A stretch of DNA of 64,000 nucleotides, from positions 34,579-98,578 of IMG/VR virus record IMGVR_UViG_3300020202_000063. One strand, given 5' to 3'. The notes beneath the pieces were generated by a model. It did not search any database and was not told the DNA's origin. It was given only the letters and a program-made list of their open reading frames with translations. Of this stretch, positions 26,136-33,850 are shown piece by piece. A program made the translations under genes and the position numbers. The DNA is from a virus. Position 1 is the stretch's first letter; every line of letters starts with the position of its first letter.

Positions 26136-26750
26136 AAAACCTATTGGTAAAATAGACCCCGCTATAAATTCGAAAACGCCAGAACGGATTTTTAAAGATT
26201 TTTTGAAAACTTTTTGAAGGGGGTAGGGGGGGGCTGGTGAGTATAATTGAATGGGGAAACCCTAATAGGAAACATAACCCGCCTATAAATCAGAAAACGA
26301 TTAAAAAGTAATCCTATTATTTTTCGTAGAGGTGTAGGGATAGTACCCCCCCGGTCGGCCCAATCGCAAGTCATTTGCAAAAATCCATAAATGGGGTACG
26401 GGGTTCTTTTACATATGTTTTACATAGGGTTGGCATAACGTATGCCCGACAAATATCATGCCAATGCAATCTGACCTTATGCAATTAGGTAATCCACCCT
26501 ATGTGACCCATGATATTGCATAACACGTGCAAATCGTTTCCTAATGTCATTGCGTGCGTTTAAAGGCGATTCGTTTCTGGCCTATAGCAAGGTAGTGGGT
26601 TTTCTATTGCGTTGCGTAACCTCTTGGGGCCTGGGAACTTACGAAAGCATAGGGTGTTTGCCTTTCGTGCGTTTAAACCCAAGCAAACGGGGTCGTTTTT
26701 GCCTATGTTTGGCGATTGCATACGGGGTCGGAATGCGCACAAATGGAAAA
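26136..26750. other. Repeat-rich noncoding segment between convergent units
   Basis: No convincing gene is seen on either strand. It contains an imperfect direct repeat (copy one 26155-26178, ACCCCGCTATAAATTCG-type; copy two 26276-26299), a G-rich run (26218-26236, GGGGG-TA-GGGGGGGG), and nested inverted repeats at 26420-26520 (ACATAGGGT/ACCCTATGT and ATATCATG/CATGATAT, plus GCATA-ACG-TATGC). It could hold a replication origin or a termination/regulatory zone. That is an inference from structure alone. Confidence 0.5.
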
Positions 26751-26774
26751 GGCGCACCCGATGAAAGGTGCGCC
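26751..26774 (-). terminator. Rho-independent terminator
   Basis: GGCGCACC and GGTGCGCC around the loop CGATGAAA, with a T tract on the minus-strand side. It ends the 27663-26800 unit. The same loop recurs at 27772-27795. Confidence 0.8.
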
Positions 26775-26799
26775 CCATGTGTTAACCCTTGGTTTCGCT

Positions 26800-26943
26800 C
26801 TAGGGGAAAGCCTTTGCCCAAAATTCGCGCGCCGATTTGTGGAATGCCTTTGCTTCGTCTGCGGACTGTGCACCAATGAGAGCGAACAAAGCTTGCGACA
26901 TTGCCGCATTAGCGAACGCGTCTTGCGTGACTTGGTTTTTCAT
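26800..26943 (-). CDS. 47-aa helical protein
   Basis: Ala/Phe/Lys-rich helical protein opening MKNQVTQDAFANAA and ending EFWAKAFP. It lies 19 bp past the preceding stop and directly before a terminator, as last gene of its unit. Not recognised. Confidence 0.6.
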   Translation of the reverse strand: MKNQVTQDAFANAAMSQALFALIGAQSADEAKAFHKSAREFWAKAFP

Positions 26944-26962
26944 AGGTGGGAACGTTTGAGGG

Positions 26963-27460
26963 TTAACGAACGCGTTGCAACGTTTGCGCGCGCAACGTAT
27001 AGCAAGTCACGTCCGAAGTTTCCGAAAACTCACTGGCCAGACAAAGCGCTTGCGCGCGTTCGCGCGTGATGCGTTGGCCGTTTTCACGGTACACTACCTT
27101 ACAACGCCTTGGCGACCCATCGGAGCGCAAAACGGGGTAAAGGCGAACGTAAAATCCGCCATTATGGGAAATGACATAAGGGAAGACTTCCCACTGACCC
27201 CATGGCAGACCTGCGTTTGCGCTTGGCAACTCGCCGGACGCTCGCGCGGTTTGAACGCTCGCGCGATTGTCGTATGCCAGACCTACGCGGACAGTGGTCC
27301 TAACTTCCTTGGTGACGATTGCATCGATACCCTTGCGGGTTTTCATGGGGCGAACCCATAGAACGGAAACGAAATGGCCAGCGCGAGCGAAGACCTTGCG
27401 GAGTAGTGGAAACATTCCGCAAAGCGCTTCTGTTTTTCCGGTGGTGTCGGGTGTGTTCAT
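26963..27460 (-). CDS. Unknown 165-aa protein
   Basis: Basic protein with a beta-rich centre (WEVFPYVISHNGGFYVRLYP, then RCKVVYRENGQRITRERAQ). Its ATG overlaps the preceding TGA (ATGA). I recognise no family. Confidence 0.7.
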   Translation of the reverse strand: MNTPDTTGKTEALCGMFPLLRKVFARAGHFVSVLWVRPMKTRKGIDAIVTKEVRTTVRVGLAYDNRASVQTARASGELPSANAGLPWGQWEVFPYVISHNGGFYVRLYPVLRSDGSPRRCKVVYRENGQRITRERAQALCLASEFSETSDVTCYTLRAQTLQRVR

Positions 27461-27663
27461 CGATTCGCCTTTCTGTAGGTAACGGTAACAAAGTAGACGG
27501 TCTGGCCGTTTACAAGGTCAGAGGTGATGCGGTAACGCGTGCGCGACATTTCATCGATTGCGGCGAGGTTTTCGTCATAACGCGCACCACAGCCGAGAAC
27601 GAAAGCATACGCGAGCAACGCGAACGTTGCGACGATTAGAGCGAATCCAACAGGGTTTTTCAT
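27457..27663 (-). CDS. Small membrane or lipoprotein, 68 aa
   Basis: Starts MKNPVGFALIVATFALLAYAFVLGC: a membrane span followed by a possible lipobox (VLGC). The rest is polar. Probably envelope-located; function unknown. Translationally coupled to the next gene. Confidence 0.7.
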   Translation of the reverse strand: MKNPVGFALIVATFALLAYAFVLGCGARYDENLAAIDEMSRTRYRITSDLVNGQTVYFVTVTYRKANR

Positions 27664-27771
27664 TGGTTTTTTTTGTTATGGGTTACGCTAACGAGCGCCA
27701 ATGTCATTGCATACGGCACAAAAGGCAATTTGTTTTTGTGCGGAAACTACGTAGTTGCGACAAATACAAAA

Positions 27772-27795
27772 GGCGCGCCCGATGAAAGGCGCGCC
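27772..27795 (-). terminator. Rho-independent terminator after DUF932 gene
   Basis: GGCGCGCC and its complement around CGATGAAA, a near twin of the hairpin at 26751, lying 18 bp past the DUF932 stop with a short T tract. Confidence 0.75.
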
Positions 27796-27812
27796 CGATT
27801 GCATAAGGCGGT

Positions 27813-29012
27813 TTACTTTGTGGCGTTCGCCTTTGCCGCCTTTTCTTTTTCCACGCGTTCCGCGTCTGCCAACAGTTTTTGGCCATCACAAATCAACTTT
27901 GCGCGTTTCTTTTCGTCTTGTAGGACAGCGAACGCGAAAGCTTTCATTGCGGCGCCGTTTCCGAATTCGGAAGACGCGATTTGCTTAAACGTATCTTCGC
28001 CGCCGGATGATTCGTGCGAATAGTAATCTGTGACAGCCGAGAACACATCCGCAAGGTTTTGTCCGACGTTACCCTTGCCGGTTTGAAACAGCTCGACAAG
28101 ACGCGCGATTTGATTTGCGCGACGTGCCGAGATTATCGCGCGTTCGCTGTCATTTGCCGCTGATTCTTCCTCGTTAGCGTCTTTCGCTGATAGGAAACCG
28201 GTGAAGAAAGCGCGCGCATCGTTTTCTGATATCGCAATCGCCGCAAAGGTTTGCATTGTCGCGACAAATTTTTCGGCGGTAACAAACGCGGCAGCAACGA
28301 TTTCCGGGACATCCGCAAGTGCCGTTTCCATGTTTTTGGTGTGCGCGATACTAATCCGCAAGCGCTTGTCGTTACGGTCCAATAGATTGCAATTAAACGT
28401 GTTATTGCATACAGTGCAAACCGTGGACAAAACAACAGTAAACGGCGCCGACTTGTCATGTGACGAAAGGAAATTCAAATAGAATTGAAACTCCCGATTC
28501 GCCGCATTAAGGGTTAATGTCATCGCCCCATTAACGACGGACAATGCATTGTCGGCAAACGTCTGCGGATTCAACTCGCGCGGAATGGAAAGCGCAACAG
28601 CGATACGTGCACGGTCGCAACAGGACAGAACCGAAGCCACAAACGCGCCGGGAAGCTTTGCGGCGGTGTCTGCGATAATCTTCAGGAATTTCGCGTTCGT
28701 GAGAACCGTATACGTCTGACAGTGGACCGGTTTGCCGATAATAATCTCCGGATTATCCGTGCACGTGAGTTCGCACGTTTCCGTTTCCACGAATTGCTCG
28801 TTCGTGTCCGGAATTTTGATGCCGACGATGGACATCAAAACCGGAATGCGCCGATACAGAACCCGCTTGACGATATCCCACGTCGAAAGAAAGCATGCGG
28901 CCAGAACCGTGGCGACCGGCAAATCTTTCCATTCCGGATGCACTTCCGTTTTGTTATGCCACGCCTGTTCAATGCCTTGGTGTTTGTCGAACTTGCCGAT
29001 TTCGTGACTCAT
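27813..29012 (-). CDS. DUF932 (phage/plasmid-like) protein
   Basis: A 399-residue protein. The centre carries the DUF932 signature: FQFYLNFLSSHDKSAPFTVV and STVCTVCNNTFN at about residues 180-215. The C-terminal 60 residues are Lys/Ala-rich and helical. The family is common in phages and plasmids and has no established activity. A good ribosome site (TAGGAG) stands before the ATG, unlike the early genes further along. The base composition is G/C-richer than average here. Confidence 0.85.
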   Translation of the reverse strand: MSHEIGKFDKHQGIEQAWHNKTEVHPEWKDLPVATVLAACFLSTWDIVKRVLYRRIPVLMSIVGIKIPDTNEQFVETETCELTCTDNPEIIIGKPVHCQTYTVLTNAKFLKIIADTAAKLPGAFVASVLSCCDRARIAVALSIPRELNPQTFADNALSVVNGAMTLTLNAANREFQFYLNFLSSHDKSAPFTVVLSTVCTVCNNTFNCNLLDRNDKRLRISIAHTKNMETALADVPEIVAAAFVTAEKFVATMQTFAAIAISENDARAFFTGFLSAKDANEEESAANDSERAIISARRANQIARLVELFQTGKGNVGQNLADVFSAVTDYYSHESSGGEDTFKQIASSEFGNGAAMKAFAFAVLQDEKKRAKLICDGQKLLADAERVEKEKAAKANATK

Positions 29013-29379
29013 GATATTTGTCTCCTAACTGTTTTTTTTGGGTTTCTGCGGCAATGCGCCGCATTGGTGCCGATAAAAGAGATTGGTTTTTGTTTGTCGA
29101 GATTTTTTCTCGGATTTTTTGTGCGGAGATTGCGTAGGCAATCGTGCGGCCATTACGTAGTGACAATATGTCACACCTGCTGTGGCCAGTCCGTTTGCTA
29201 TTGCACAGCATTTGATTTGCATTGCGCAAGCGCTTGGGCGCCAGGAGTTTGCCAGGCATTTGCAATTGCGCCGCGCGCGTCGCGCTGGCTGGTGGCTGGC
29301 GTTTGCTATTTTATTTTCATTTCATTTAAAAAAAAAAAAAAACAGTTTTTGATTTGGCGAAATAAAAAAAACAAAAAAA
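29013..29379. other. Leader/intergenic region upstream of DUF932 gene
   Basis: I see no convincing gene. It contains a 15-bp perfect inverted repeat GTGACA-ATA-TGTCAC at 29160-29174 about 150 bp before the DUF932 ATG, a run of 15 A residues near 29330, and long C/G-rich palindromic stretches. The short inverted repeat has operator-like form. No good promoter hexamers were found. Confidence 0.45.
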
Positions 29380-29401
29380 GAGCGCGACCCGTGCCGCGCC
29401 C
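29380..29401 (-). terminator. Rho-independent terminator
   Basis: GGGCGCG and CGCGCTC arms (one G-T pair) followed by seven T residues on the minus strand; it would end transcripts from the 29509-29952 gene. Confidence 0.8.
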
Positions 29402-29508
29402 TTTGCCATGAGTCAAAATAAAAAAACTAAACAAAAAATTCTTCCTTTACAATGCCGCGCAGAAAAAAAACCAAGGAAATGATGGATTTCGCTGGCATAA
29501 AAAAAGAA

Positions 29509-29952
29509 TTAGAAATCAATTCGGTTTGAAATCTGCGCGCTCGACATTTGTGGGATTTGCACTTGGCCCAAATAGCGCCGAATCCAATTTTCGAAATGCG
29601 TATGCATGGCCGCAAGCATGTTCGAAAGTTGAGCGGTCGAATAACCGCCGAAATGCGCGCGCCGTTCGCCCCATGTGCTATCAGTCACGAAATCCGAAAA
29701 AATGTACCAAGCACGGTCATCGGGATTAGCGCGACCGTCATTCCAGACGTTGCCAATGCAACCGAAAGTAAGGTGATTAATGGAATAGCGCCGCGCGTAA
29801 AGTTCCATCAATTCGCGAATGGCCCTTTGTGGGTTTTGCGCATCGGAATAGCGCGACATTTCCTGATTCAAAGGCGCGAACGGAAGGTTCCCAAAGCGCC
29901 GCATCGACTCGTGACGTTCTGCCTCAATCTCTTCGTTGGATAGGTTACTCAT
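29509..29952 (-). CDS. Unknown 147-aa protein
   Basis: Helical, Arg/Asn-rich protein (MSNLSNEEIEAERHESMRRF); the second half has SDFVTDSTWGERRAHFGGYS. Not recognised. Its ATG lies 9 nt after the -10 box of the promoter at 29962, so a leaderless mRNA is expected. Confidence 0.7.
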   Translation of the reverse strand: MSNLSNEEIEAERHESMRRFGNLPFAPLNQEMSRYSDAQNPQRAIRELMELYARRYSINHLTFGCIGNVWNDGRANPDDRAWYIFSDFVTDSTWGERRAHFGGYSTAQLSNMLAAMHTHFENWIRRYLGQVQIPQMSSAQISNRIDF

Positions 29953-29961
29953 GGGAACCCC

Positions 29962-29989
29962 ACTATATCACATAATAATCGGAATACAA
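29962..29989 (-). promoter_or_regulatory. Early-type promoter
   Basis: TTGTAT, 16-bp spacer, TATAGT (extended TGA-TATAGT). The -10 ends 9 nt before the ATG of 29509-29952. Confidence 0.75.
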
Positions 29990-30009
29990 TGGGGTATTTC
30001 CCTCAATTG

Positions 30010-30165
30010 TTATGGTTTGTAATCCAATATGCTGCACGAGCCACCGTGACGCTTTACCGAATCGTAACGCGCGAATGCTTCCGTCAACGAATTTGTGTAT
30101 TCGGTTCCTGATATCATCATGCCGCGCTGATGCCGATAGGAATAATGCACGACGTATTTGAACAT
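30010..30165 (-). CDS. Unknown 51-aa protein
   Basis: Basic, Tyr-rich protein starting MFKYVVHYSYRHQRG and ending SCSILDYKP. It lies 20 bp after the preceding stop. The longer frame upstream overlaps that gene and reads unlike protein, so I chose 30165. Confidence 0.6.
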   Translation of the reverse strand: MFKYVVHYSYRHQRGMMISGTEYTNSLTEAFARYDSVKRHGGSCSILDYKP

Positions 30166-30185
30166 GGTAAAAAAAGGATTAGTTT

Positions 30186-30665
30186 TTAATGGTCGCCAGC
30201 GGGACCGGCCCGGTATCCAATCGATTCGATTTTGTAAAGGTCGCCCTGAACATGCGTGATAGTCGATTCGACGGCGCAAAAAAATTGGATTGCGTCTTTT
30301 ATCTTTTCGACTGTTGTGCCAGCAGGCATTTCCGACAATTTCCTATAGCAATAGATTGGCGCTTTCCAATCATCCCGATTGCAAACCGAATCAAAAATTG
30401 GCCTCAATTCCTCGCGCTGTTTTTCCAATTTGTTTTTATAGGAAACGATTTCGATTTCGGGATTGAGCGCATTTTTCAGTTCGCGCATCCGGCTGATAAC
30501 GTCACCAGTCGCAATCCAATCTTTCCGCGACCCATCAGATTCGACGCCCGAAAACTTGGGCGAGTGCAAAAACGCAATAAACAAATCCAATTCGGACTCG
30601 GCATTCTTAAGCGCTTTTGAAAGCGCCGCGACTTCGTTTTCGAGTTGCTTAATATAGTTGCTCAT
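30186..30665 (-). CDS. Unknown 159-aa coiled-coil protein
   Basis: N-terminal coiled coil (residues 1-35), a segment KFSGVESDGSRKDWIATGDV seen in some phage hypothetical proteins, and a helical second half. No catalytic motif. The gene begins 9 nt after a TATAGT -10 box. Confidence 0.72.
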   Translation of the reverse strand: MSNYIKQLENEVAALSKALKNAESELDLFIAFLHSPKFSGVESDGSRKDWIATGDVISRMRELKNALNPEIEIVSYKNKLEKQREELRPIFDSVCNRDDWKAPIYCYRKLSEMPAGTTVEKIKDAIQFFCAVESTITHVQGDLYKIESIGYRAGPAGDH

Positions 30666-30674
30666 GGCGAAAAC

Positions 30675-30703
30675 ACTATATCACAAAGCCGCGAGACTGT
30701 ATA
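30675..30703 (-). promoter_or_regulatory. Early-type promoter
   Basis: TATACA, 17-bp spacer, TATAGT (extended TGA-TATAGT), ending 9 nt before the ATG of 30186-30665. The -35 is the least typical of the set. Confidence 0.6.
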
Positions 30704-30712
30704 TGGGTAGAA

Positions 30713-30919
30713 TTACGTATTGTAAACGGGTTCGAATTTCGTTTTGTCTGGTAGATTTTTCAATGGGCGCAAACCATCGTGAGCGCGCGCATGATTATAA
30801 TCCCAAAGCGCATTTTCCTCTTTTGTTTCAAGTGTGCTTTCACGAGCATTCGTTTTGAATTCGCTCATGTCGCGCGTAGGCGGCACCGTTACTTTCCAAT
30901 ATTTAATTTCGGATTGCAT
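30713..30919 (-). CDS. Unknown 68-aa protein
   Basis: Starts MQSEIKYWKV two bases after the preceding stop; the rest is charged and helical (ALWDYNHARAHDGLRPL). A longer frame overlaps the upstream gene and is rejected. Not recognised. Confidence 0.65.
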   Translation of the reverse strand: MQSEIKYWKVTVPPTRDMSEFKTNARESTLETKEENALWDYNHARAHDGLRPLKNLPDKTKFEPVYNT

Positions 30920-30920
30920 T

Positions 30921-31157
30921 TTAGTCGAGAAATGCGGGAAAGATTTCGCGGTCCGGTTCGCCCGTTTCGGGATAACACATGGCGCGGTCAATCAATTCCT
31001 CTTTTGCCGCTTCAATCTCCACCGGAGTCATCGCCCGATTCGTTTCAAAATTCGAAACAAACGGGATTCCATTTTCGAATGTGACGCGCGCCGAAACGAT
31101 TGCTTCGACAATATTTTCGCGACCGGATTCCAGATAGATTGTTTTGGTGAATTTCAT
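30921..31157 (-). CDS. Unknown 78-aa protein
   Basis: Acidic alpha/beta protein with EAIVSARVTFENGIPFVSNF. First gene of a two-gene unit; its ATG stands exactly 6 nt from the -10 box, predicting an AUG-initiated transcript. Confidence 0.7.
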   Translation of the reverse strand: MKFTKTIYLESGRENIVEAIVSARVTFENGIPFVSNFETNRAMTPVEIEAAKEELIDRAMCYPETGEPDREIFPAFLD

Positions 31158-31163
31158 GGCGGC

Positions 31164-31192
31164 AGAATAACAAAGATTGGAATGGATTACAA
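31164..31192 (-). promoter_or_regulatory. Early-type promoter with inverted repeat
   Basis: TTGTAA, 17-bp spacer, TATTCT, then 6 nt to the ATG at 31157. A perfect 8-bp inverted repeat (AATAGGGT-4 nt-ACCCTATT, 31191-31210) runs into the -35 box. Confidence 0.75.
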
Positions 31193-31205
31193 TAGGGTGT
31201 TGACC

Positions 31206-31352
31206 CTATTTATATGTAATAATGCGCTTTTCTGAGTTGATTCGCGCGCTAAATCCAATCATATTGTCGAAAAACTTGAGCGCGACCCACGCCAGCAGGA
31301 CGCAGATAACGACCCATAAAACGAATTCGTAAAAGGATGGAAATTTGCGCAT
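31206..31352 (-). CDS. Single-span membrane protein, 48 aa
   Basis: MRKFPSFYEF, then a hydrophobic span (VLWVVICVLLAWVALKFF) and a basic tail. An alternative ATG at 31371 lies 9 nt from the -10 box but reads as a less protein-like 40-residue frame. Its stop overlaps the operator-like repeat of the next promoter. Confidence 0.6.
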   Translation of the reverse strand: MRKFPSFYEFVLWVVICVLLAWVALKFFDNMIGFSARINSEKRIITYK

Positions 31353-31380
31353 GGGGAACGATTTGTTTCATGGCGCGACT

Positions 31381-31409
31381 AGAATACAATCTCTCGAATT
31401 GTATTACAA
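31381..31409 (-). promoter_or_regulatory. Early-type promoter
   Basis: TTGTAA, 17-bp spacer, TATTCT. An ATG follows 9 nt after the -10; the membrane-protein ATG is a further 19 bases on. Confidence 0.7.
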
Positions 31410-31422
31410 TAGGGTGAAACCC

Positions 31423-31704
31423 TCAATTTACCAACATATCGACATAAAAACAACGACGATTGAATTCCATTACAGTCGCATCGAACAATGACGCAATCCG
31501 TTCCTGATTTGTCGTTTTCGTTTGAAGATAAACAGTTCCAAAGCCGCGCAGGGCGCTTTCCCGCTTTGACTCATTCGTCATAACGGATTTGTTTCCCATC
31601 GCCTCACGGAAACGCAACAGTTCCTCCATGAAATAACGTTCGGAAAAATCCGTTTCGTTTTGAATTACGCTACTTTGCATTTGGGTTTTGTTCTTGTGCT
31701 CCAT
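31423..31704 (-). CDS. Unknown 93-aa protein
   Basis: Polar helical protein with ETDFSERYFMEELLRFREAM and a Ser/Lys-rich middle. It overlaps the 3' end of the preceding gene by 40 bases and is the last gene of a four-gene unit. Not recognised. Confidence 0.65.
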   Translation of the reverse strand: MEHKNKTQMQSSVIQNETDFSERYFMEELLRFREAMGNKSVMTNESKRESALRGFGTVYLQTKTTNQERIASLFDATVMEFNRRCFYVDMLVN

Positions 31705-31880
31705 CGAGACCCCTTAAGGGAGTCCATTTTGTATTTTTCGATACACTTTGCGCAAATTTCGTGGCTTACCTCATATCCACAAGTCTCGAAATAGTCTGTA
31801 GCCGCTTGCTTATCCGCGCAGTAAAAGCAAACTACCGCCATTTTATCAGGGCGAATCTCGATAGTGGACTTAAAAACCAT
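31665..31880 (-). CDS. Zinc-ribbon-like protein, 71 aa
   Basis: Two Cys pairs, CFYC and CAKC, about 30 residues apart, form a likely zinc site. The start at 31880 is 5 bp after the preceding stop; MAVVCFYC at 31841 is a second possibility. Function unknown. Confidence 0.65.
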   Translation of the reverse strand: MVFKSTIEIRPDKMAVVCFYCADKQAATDYFETCGYEVSHEICAKCIEKYKMDSLKGSRWSTRTKPKCKVA

Positions 31881-31885
31881 TTGGT

Positions 31886-32107
31886 TTATTTGGCGAATTT
31901 GGGATAGGGTTTTCCATCCCAATTTGTTTGATGGGGTAAAGCCGCGCGACCATATCTATTTAGATAATTCCGATTGGCTTTTCTATCCTGTTTGATTTTG
32001 TCTTTGCGGCGCTGTGGTCCACCAAAAGCGCCACAGTTCCCGCGTACCCGTGGTCGCACGAACAAACGAGAATAGGTCCACGGATTTGGGTCGTAAATCA
32101 CAGTCAT
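31886..32107 (-). CDS. Basic 73-aa protein
   Basis: Arg/Asn/Pro-rich with RRKDKIKQDRKANRNYLNRYG, possibly nucleic-acid binding by charge. Its ATG overlaps the preceding TGA (ATGA). Not recognised. Confidence 0.65.
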   Translation of the reverse strand: MTVIYDPNPWTYSRLFVRPRVRGNCGAFGGPQRRKDKIKQDRKANRNYLNRYGRAALPHQTNWDGKPYPKFAK

Positions 32108-32442
32108 GGCAGTAATAAAAGTAGATTGTTTTTCTTCTCAATATCCTGCATGAAACGGTGTGTCGCAACATCGCGCGCCAAACGGCGGCGCTCCATTGCG
32201 TTTAGAAGATGCGATGTGGTGGCGCTCGATTCCATTTCGATTTCTGGCTCAGTAATGGAAGGAGCAACGTCGCGAATCTCTTCGTCAACGATATTCGAAT
32301 CGTCAATTCGCGTACCGATGCGCGAAAGAACGATTTGTTTTTCCTTCTTATTTTCGACCGGACTGATGCGAAGCGCTGAAAGGTCTTTGCCTTGCAGCGC
32401 GGCCCAACGATTGCGAATCAGGGTAGAGGTGACATGAATCAT
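32104..32442 (-). CDS. Unknown 112-aa protein
   Basis: Starts MIHVTSTLIRNRWAALQG; acidic centre and a basic helical C-terminus (AMERRRLARDVATHRFMQ). First gene of a four-gene unit; its ATG is 9 nt from the -10 box. The longer frame upstream would start inside the promoter and is rejected. Confidence 0.7.
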   Translation of the reverse strand: MIHVTSTLIRNRWAALQGKDLSALRISPVENKKEKQIVLSRIGTRIDDSNIVDEEIRDVAPSITEPEIEMESSATTSHLLNAMERRRLARDVATHRFMQDIEKKNNLLLLLP

Positions 32443-32451
32443 GGCGTGCGA

Positions 32452-32480
32452 ACAATAACATACCCCATTGTGCAATACAA
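32452..32480 (-). promoter_or_regulatory. Early-type promoter
   Basis: TTGTAT, 17-bp spacer, TATTGT, then 9 nt to the ATG at 32442. Confidence 0.72.
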
Positions 32481-32498
32481 TAGGGTGTTATACTCATT

Positions 32499-32981
32499 TT
32501 ATACCGCAATGCGCGAATTGGGATATTTCGCTTCAATCCAATCTTTCGCCGATTTCAAATCCCAGCCGGTAATGGTGCGGAACTCCTTGATGGCACCAAG
32601 CTTATTTGTGTATGGATTACCAATGCGACTTTCGATATACCGCCTGATATCGTCCGTCGAAATGGAGACTGATTCCAGCGGCATCGGACCGCGCCGAACG
32701 AGAAAGAGCCGCAAGAGTTGATTGGCGCTCGCATCAGGAGAAGATTGCAAACGCAGCCGTTCACACTCGCGCGACATGCCAAGCAAATCCGCCCGCAGCC
32801 CACGCTCAGTCATTTCCAAATCCGAAATACGCTTGAGCAATTTCTGATTGGCTTCTTGCAAAAGTTCAATTGGAACAGATGCGTTAATCGAAACGGTTTC
32901 ACCCGGTCGAATGTTGTAGAAACGGCCAACGATAATCGCGGCTTCCGAAACGGTCAGAATGATGTTGCGCAGGATTTTCAT
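32499..32981 (-). CDS. Protein with ribosomal L7/L12 C-terminal-like domain
   Basis: A 160-residue protein with a hydrophobic N-terminal segment, a coiled coil at about residues 35-80 (LLQEANQKLLKRISDLEM) and a C-terminal GAIKEFRTITGWDLKSAKDW segment that matches the helix pattern of L7/L12 C-terminal domains, which contact translation factors in ribosomes. Whether it touches the host ribosome is inference. This gene has a leader of about 40 nt, unlike most neighbours. Confidence 0.65.
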   Translation of the reverse strand: MKILRNIILTVSEAAIIVGRFYNIRPGETVSINASVPIELLQEANQKLLKRISDLEMTERGLRADLLGMSRECERLRLQSSPDASANQLLRLFLVRRGPMPLESVSISTDDIRRYIESRIGNPYTNKLGAIKEFRTITGWDLKSAKDWIEAKYPNSRIAV

Positions 32982-33023
32982 AAAATCAGTTAGATTTGGT
33001 TAGAATTGAGTGGAAGAGACGAA

Positions 33024-33051
33024 AATATAACAGATTGGCGCAGAATTACAA
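33024..33051 (-). promoter_or_regulatory. Early-type promoter with long leader
   Basis: TTGTAA, 16-bp spacer, TATATT. The ATG at 32981 is 42 nt from the -10, one of few in the set with room for a 5' UTR. Confidence 0.7.
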
Positions 33052-33060
33052 TAGGGTGAA

Positions 33061-33366
33061 TTACTTAATTTGGTCTGGATTGCACACGAGCGCATTGCCC
33101 GCAATCCAATCGGTCAACATGCCGCCCGCATCATGCAAGAGAGCCGTCGCAGTCTTGTTCATGGGAAGATTTTCCAATTTGCCTTCCTCATGAATGACCA
33201 TGATGCGACCATCCTTCAATTCGATTGTTTGGATAAAGCCGCCCACGGCGCTTTGCATTTCTTCCAAAGAAAAATCAGTTCCATTTGCCGGGACGACGCA
33301 GAGTGAAGATTTCTGATTGGGAAAAATCAGATAGGCGGCGGCACCTTGAGCGGATTTGTTTTTCAT
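33061..33366 (-). CDS. DUF3846-like protein
   Basis: A 101-residue protein with QSAVGGFIQTIELKDGRIMV, then GKLENLPMNKTATALLHDAG and a final DWIAGNALVC strand, the pattern of phage DUF3846 domains (function not established). Its ATG stands 7 nt from a -10 box. Confidence 0.75.
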   Translation of the reverse strand: MKNKSAQGAAAYLIFPNQKSSLCVVPANGTDFSLEEMQSAVGGFIQTIELKDGRIMVIHEEGKLENLPMNKTATALLHDAGGMLTDWIAGNALVCNPDQIK

Positions 33367-33373
33367 GATGTCG

Positions 33374-33402
33374 AATATAACAGATAAAAGATTGAAATGG
33401 AA
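33374..33402 (-). promoter_or_regulatory. Early-type promoter, weak -35
   Basis: TTCCAT, 17-bp spacer, TATATT; 7 nt to the ATG at 33366. The flanking AATAAGT/ACCCTATT half-repeat is present although the -35 has drifted. Confidence 0.55.
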
Positions 33403-33415
33403 TAGGGTGAATTAC

Positions 33416-33616
33416 TTATTTTTCGATTGCTCTCCACCAGATTAGACCATGCGTGCGACCATCAAAGCAGCCACCATCGTGATTTTCGCGCTTGGCTTGT
33501 CGGATGGCATCACGTTTAGTGCGCGCATAATATGAATTGAAATAACTCCAGTCGGCAGTGCGCCTACCAAATTGAGTTTTCACCTCCACGTCGAAAGTTT
33601 TTAAATCTGAATCCAT
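33416..33616 (-). CDS. Unknown 66-aa protein
   Basis: Aromatic and basic (RRTADWSYFNSYYARTKRDA). It starts directly after the stop of the preceding gene (0 bp between). Not recognised. Confidence 0.65.
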   Translation of the reverse strand: MDSDLKTFDVEVKTQFGRRTADWSYFNSYYARTKRDAIRQAKRENHDGGCFDGRTHGLIWWRAIEK

Positions 33617-33802
33617 TTAGTAAATGCGCGTGAGACCGTTGTGTGGAATGAATTCGTATTTCTTTTTCCCGTCGAGTGATTCAAGAGTGTAGATATCGGG
33701 CATGCCATCCTTCACCGCGCGCACGCCCACAACCCGCAGTTGCAGGAAGCCAACCTGAACCGTCTGTCCTACGGACCAGTTTTGTTTGGTGCGAGTAATC
33801 AT
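33617..33802 (-). CDS. Unknown 61-aa beta-rich protein
   Basis: QTVQVGFLQLRVVGVRAVK and IYTLESLDGKKKYEFIP suggest a small beta barrel. First gene of a two-gene unit; 6 nt from the -10. Confidence 0.68.
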   Translation of the reverse strand: MITRTKQNWSVGQTVQVGFLQLRVVGVRAVKDGMPDIYTLESLDGKKKYEFIPHNGLTRIY

Positions 33803-33808
33803 AAGAGA

Positions 33809-33837
33809 ACTATAGCAGATGGCCCGTCGCTATGCAA
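33809..33837 (-). promoter_or_regulatory. Early-type promoter
   Basis: TTGCAT, 17-bp spacer, TATAGT (TGC-TATAGT), 6 nt to the ATG at 33802. Confidence 0.72.
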
Positions 33838-33850
33838 TAGGGTAAATACC

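Noticed and set aside
26544-26879. Plus-strand 111-codon frame beside the noncoding segment
   Set aside because: It runs through a terminator hairpin and opposes the 47-aa gene; its translation is Cys/Arg-rich without motif.
29160-29174. GTGACA-ATA-TGTCAC as a proven operator
   Set aside because: Perfect but short, single-copy and far from any promoter I could identify; reported only as part of the intergenic entry.
28722-29411. Plus-strand 229-codon frame
   Set aside because: Mostly antisense to DUF932 and ends in low-complexity Lys and Arg runs; no protein pattern.
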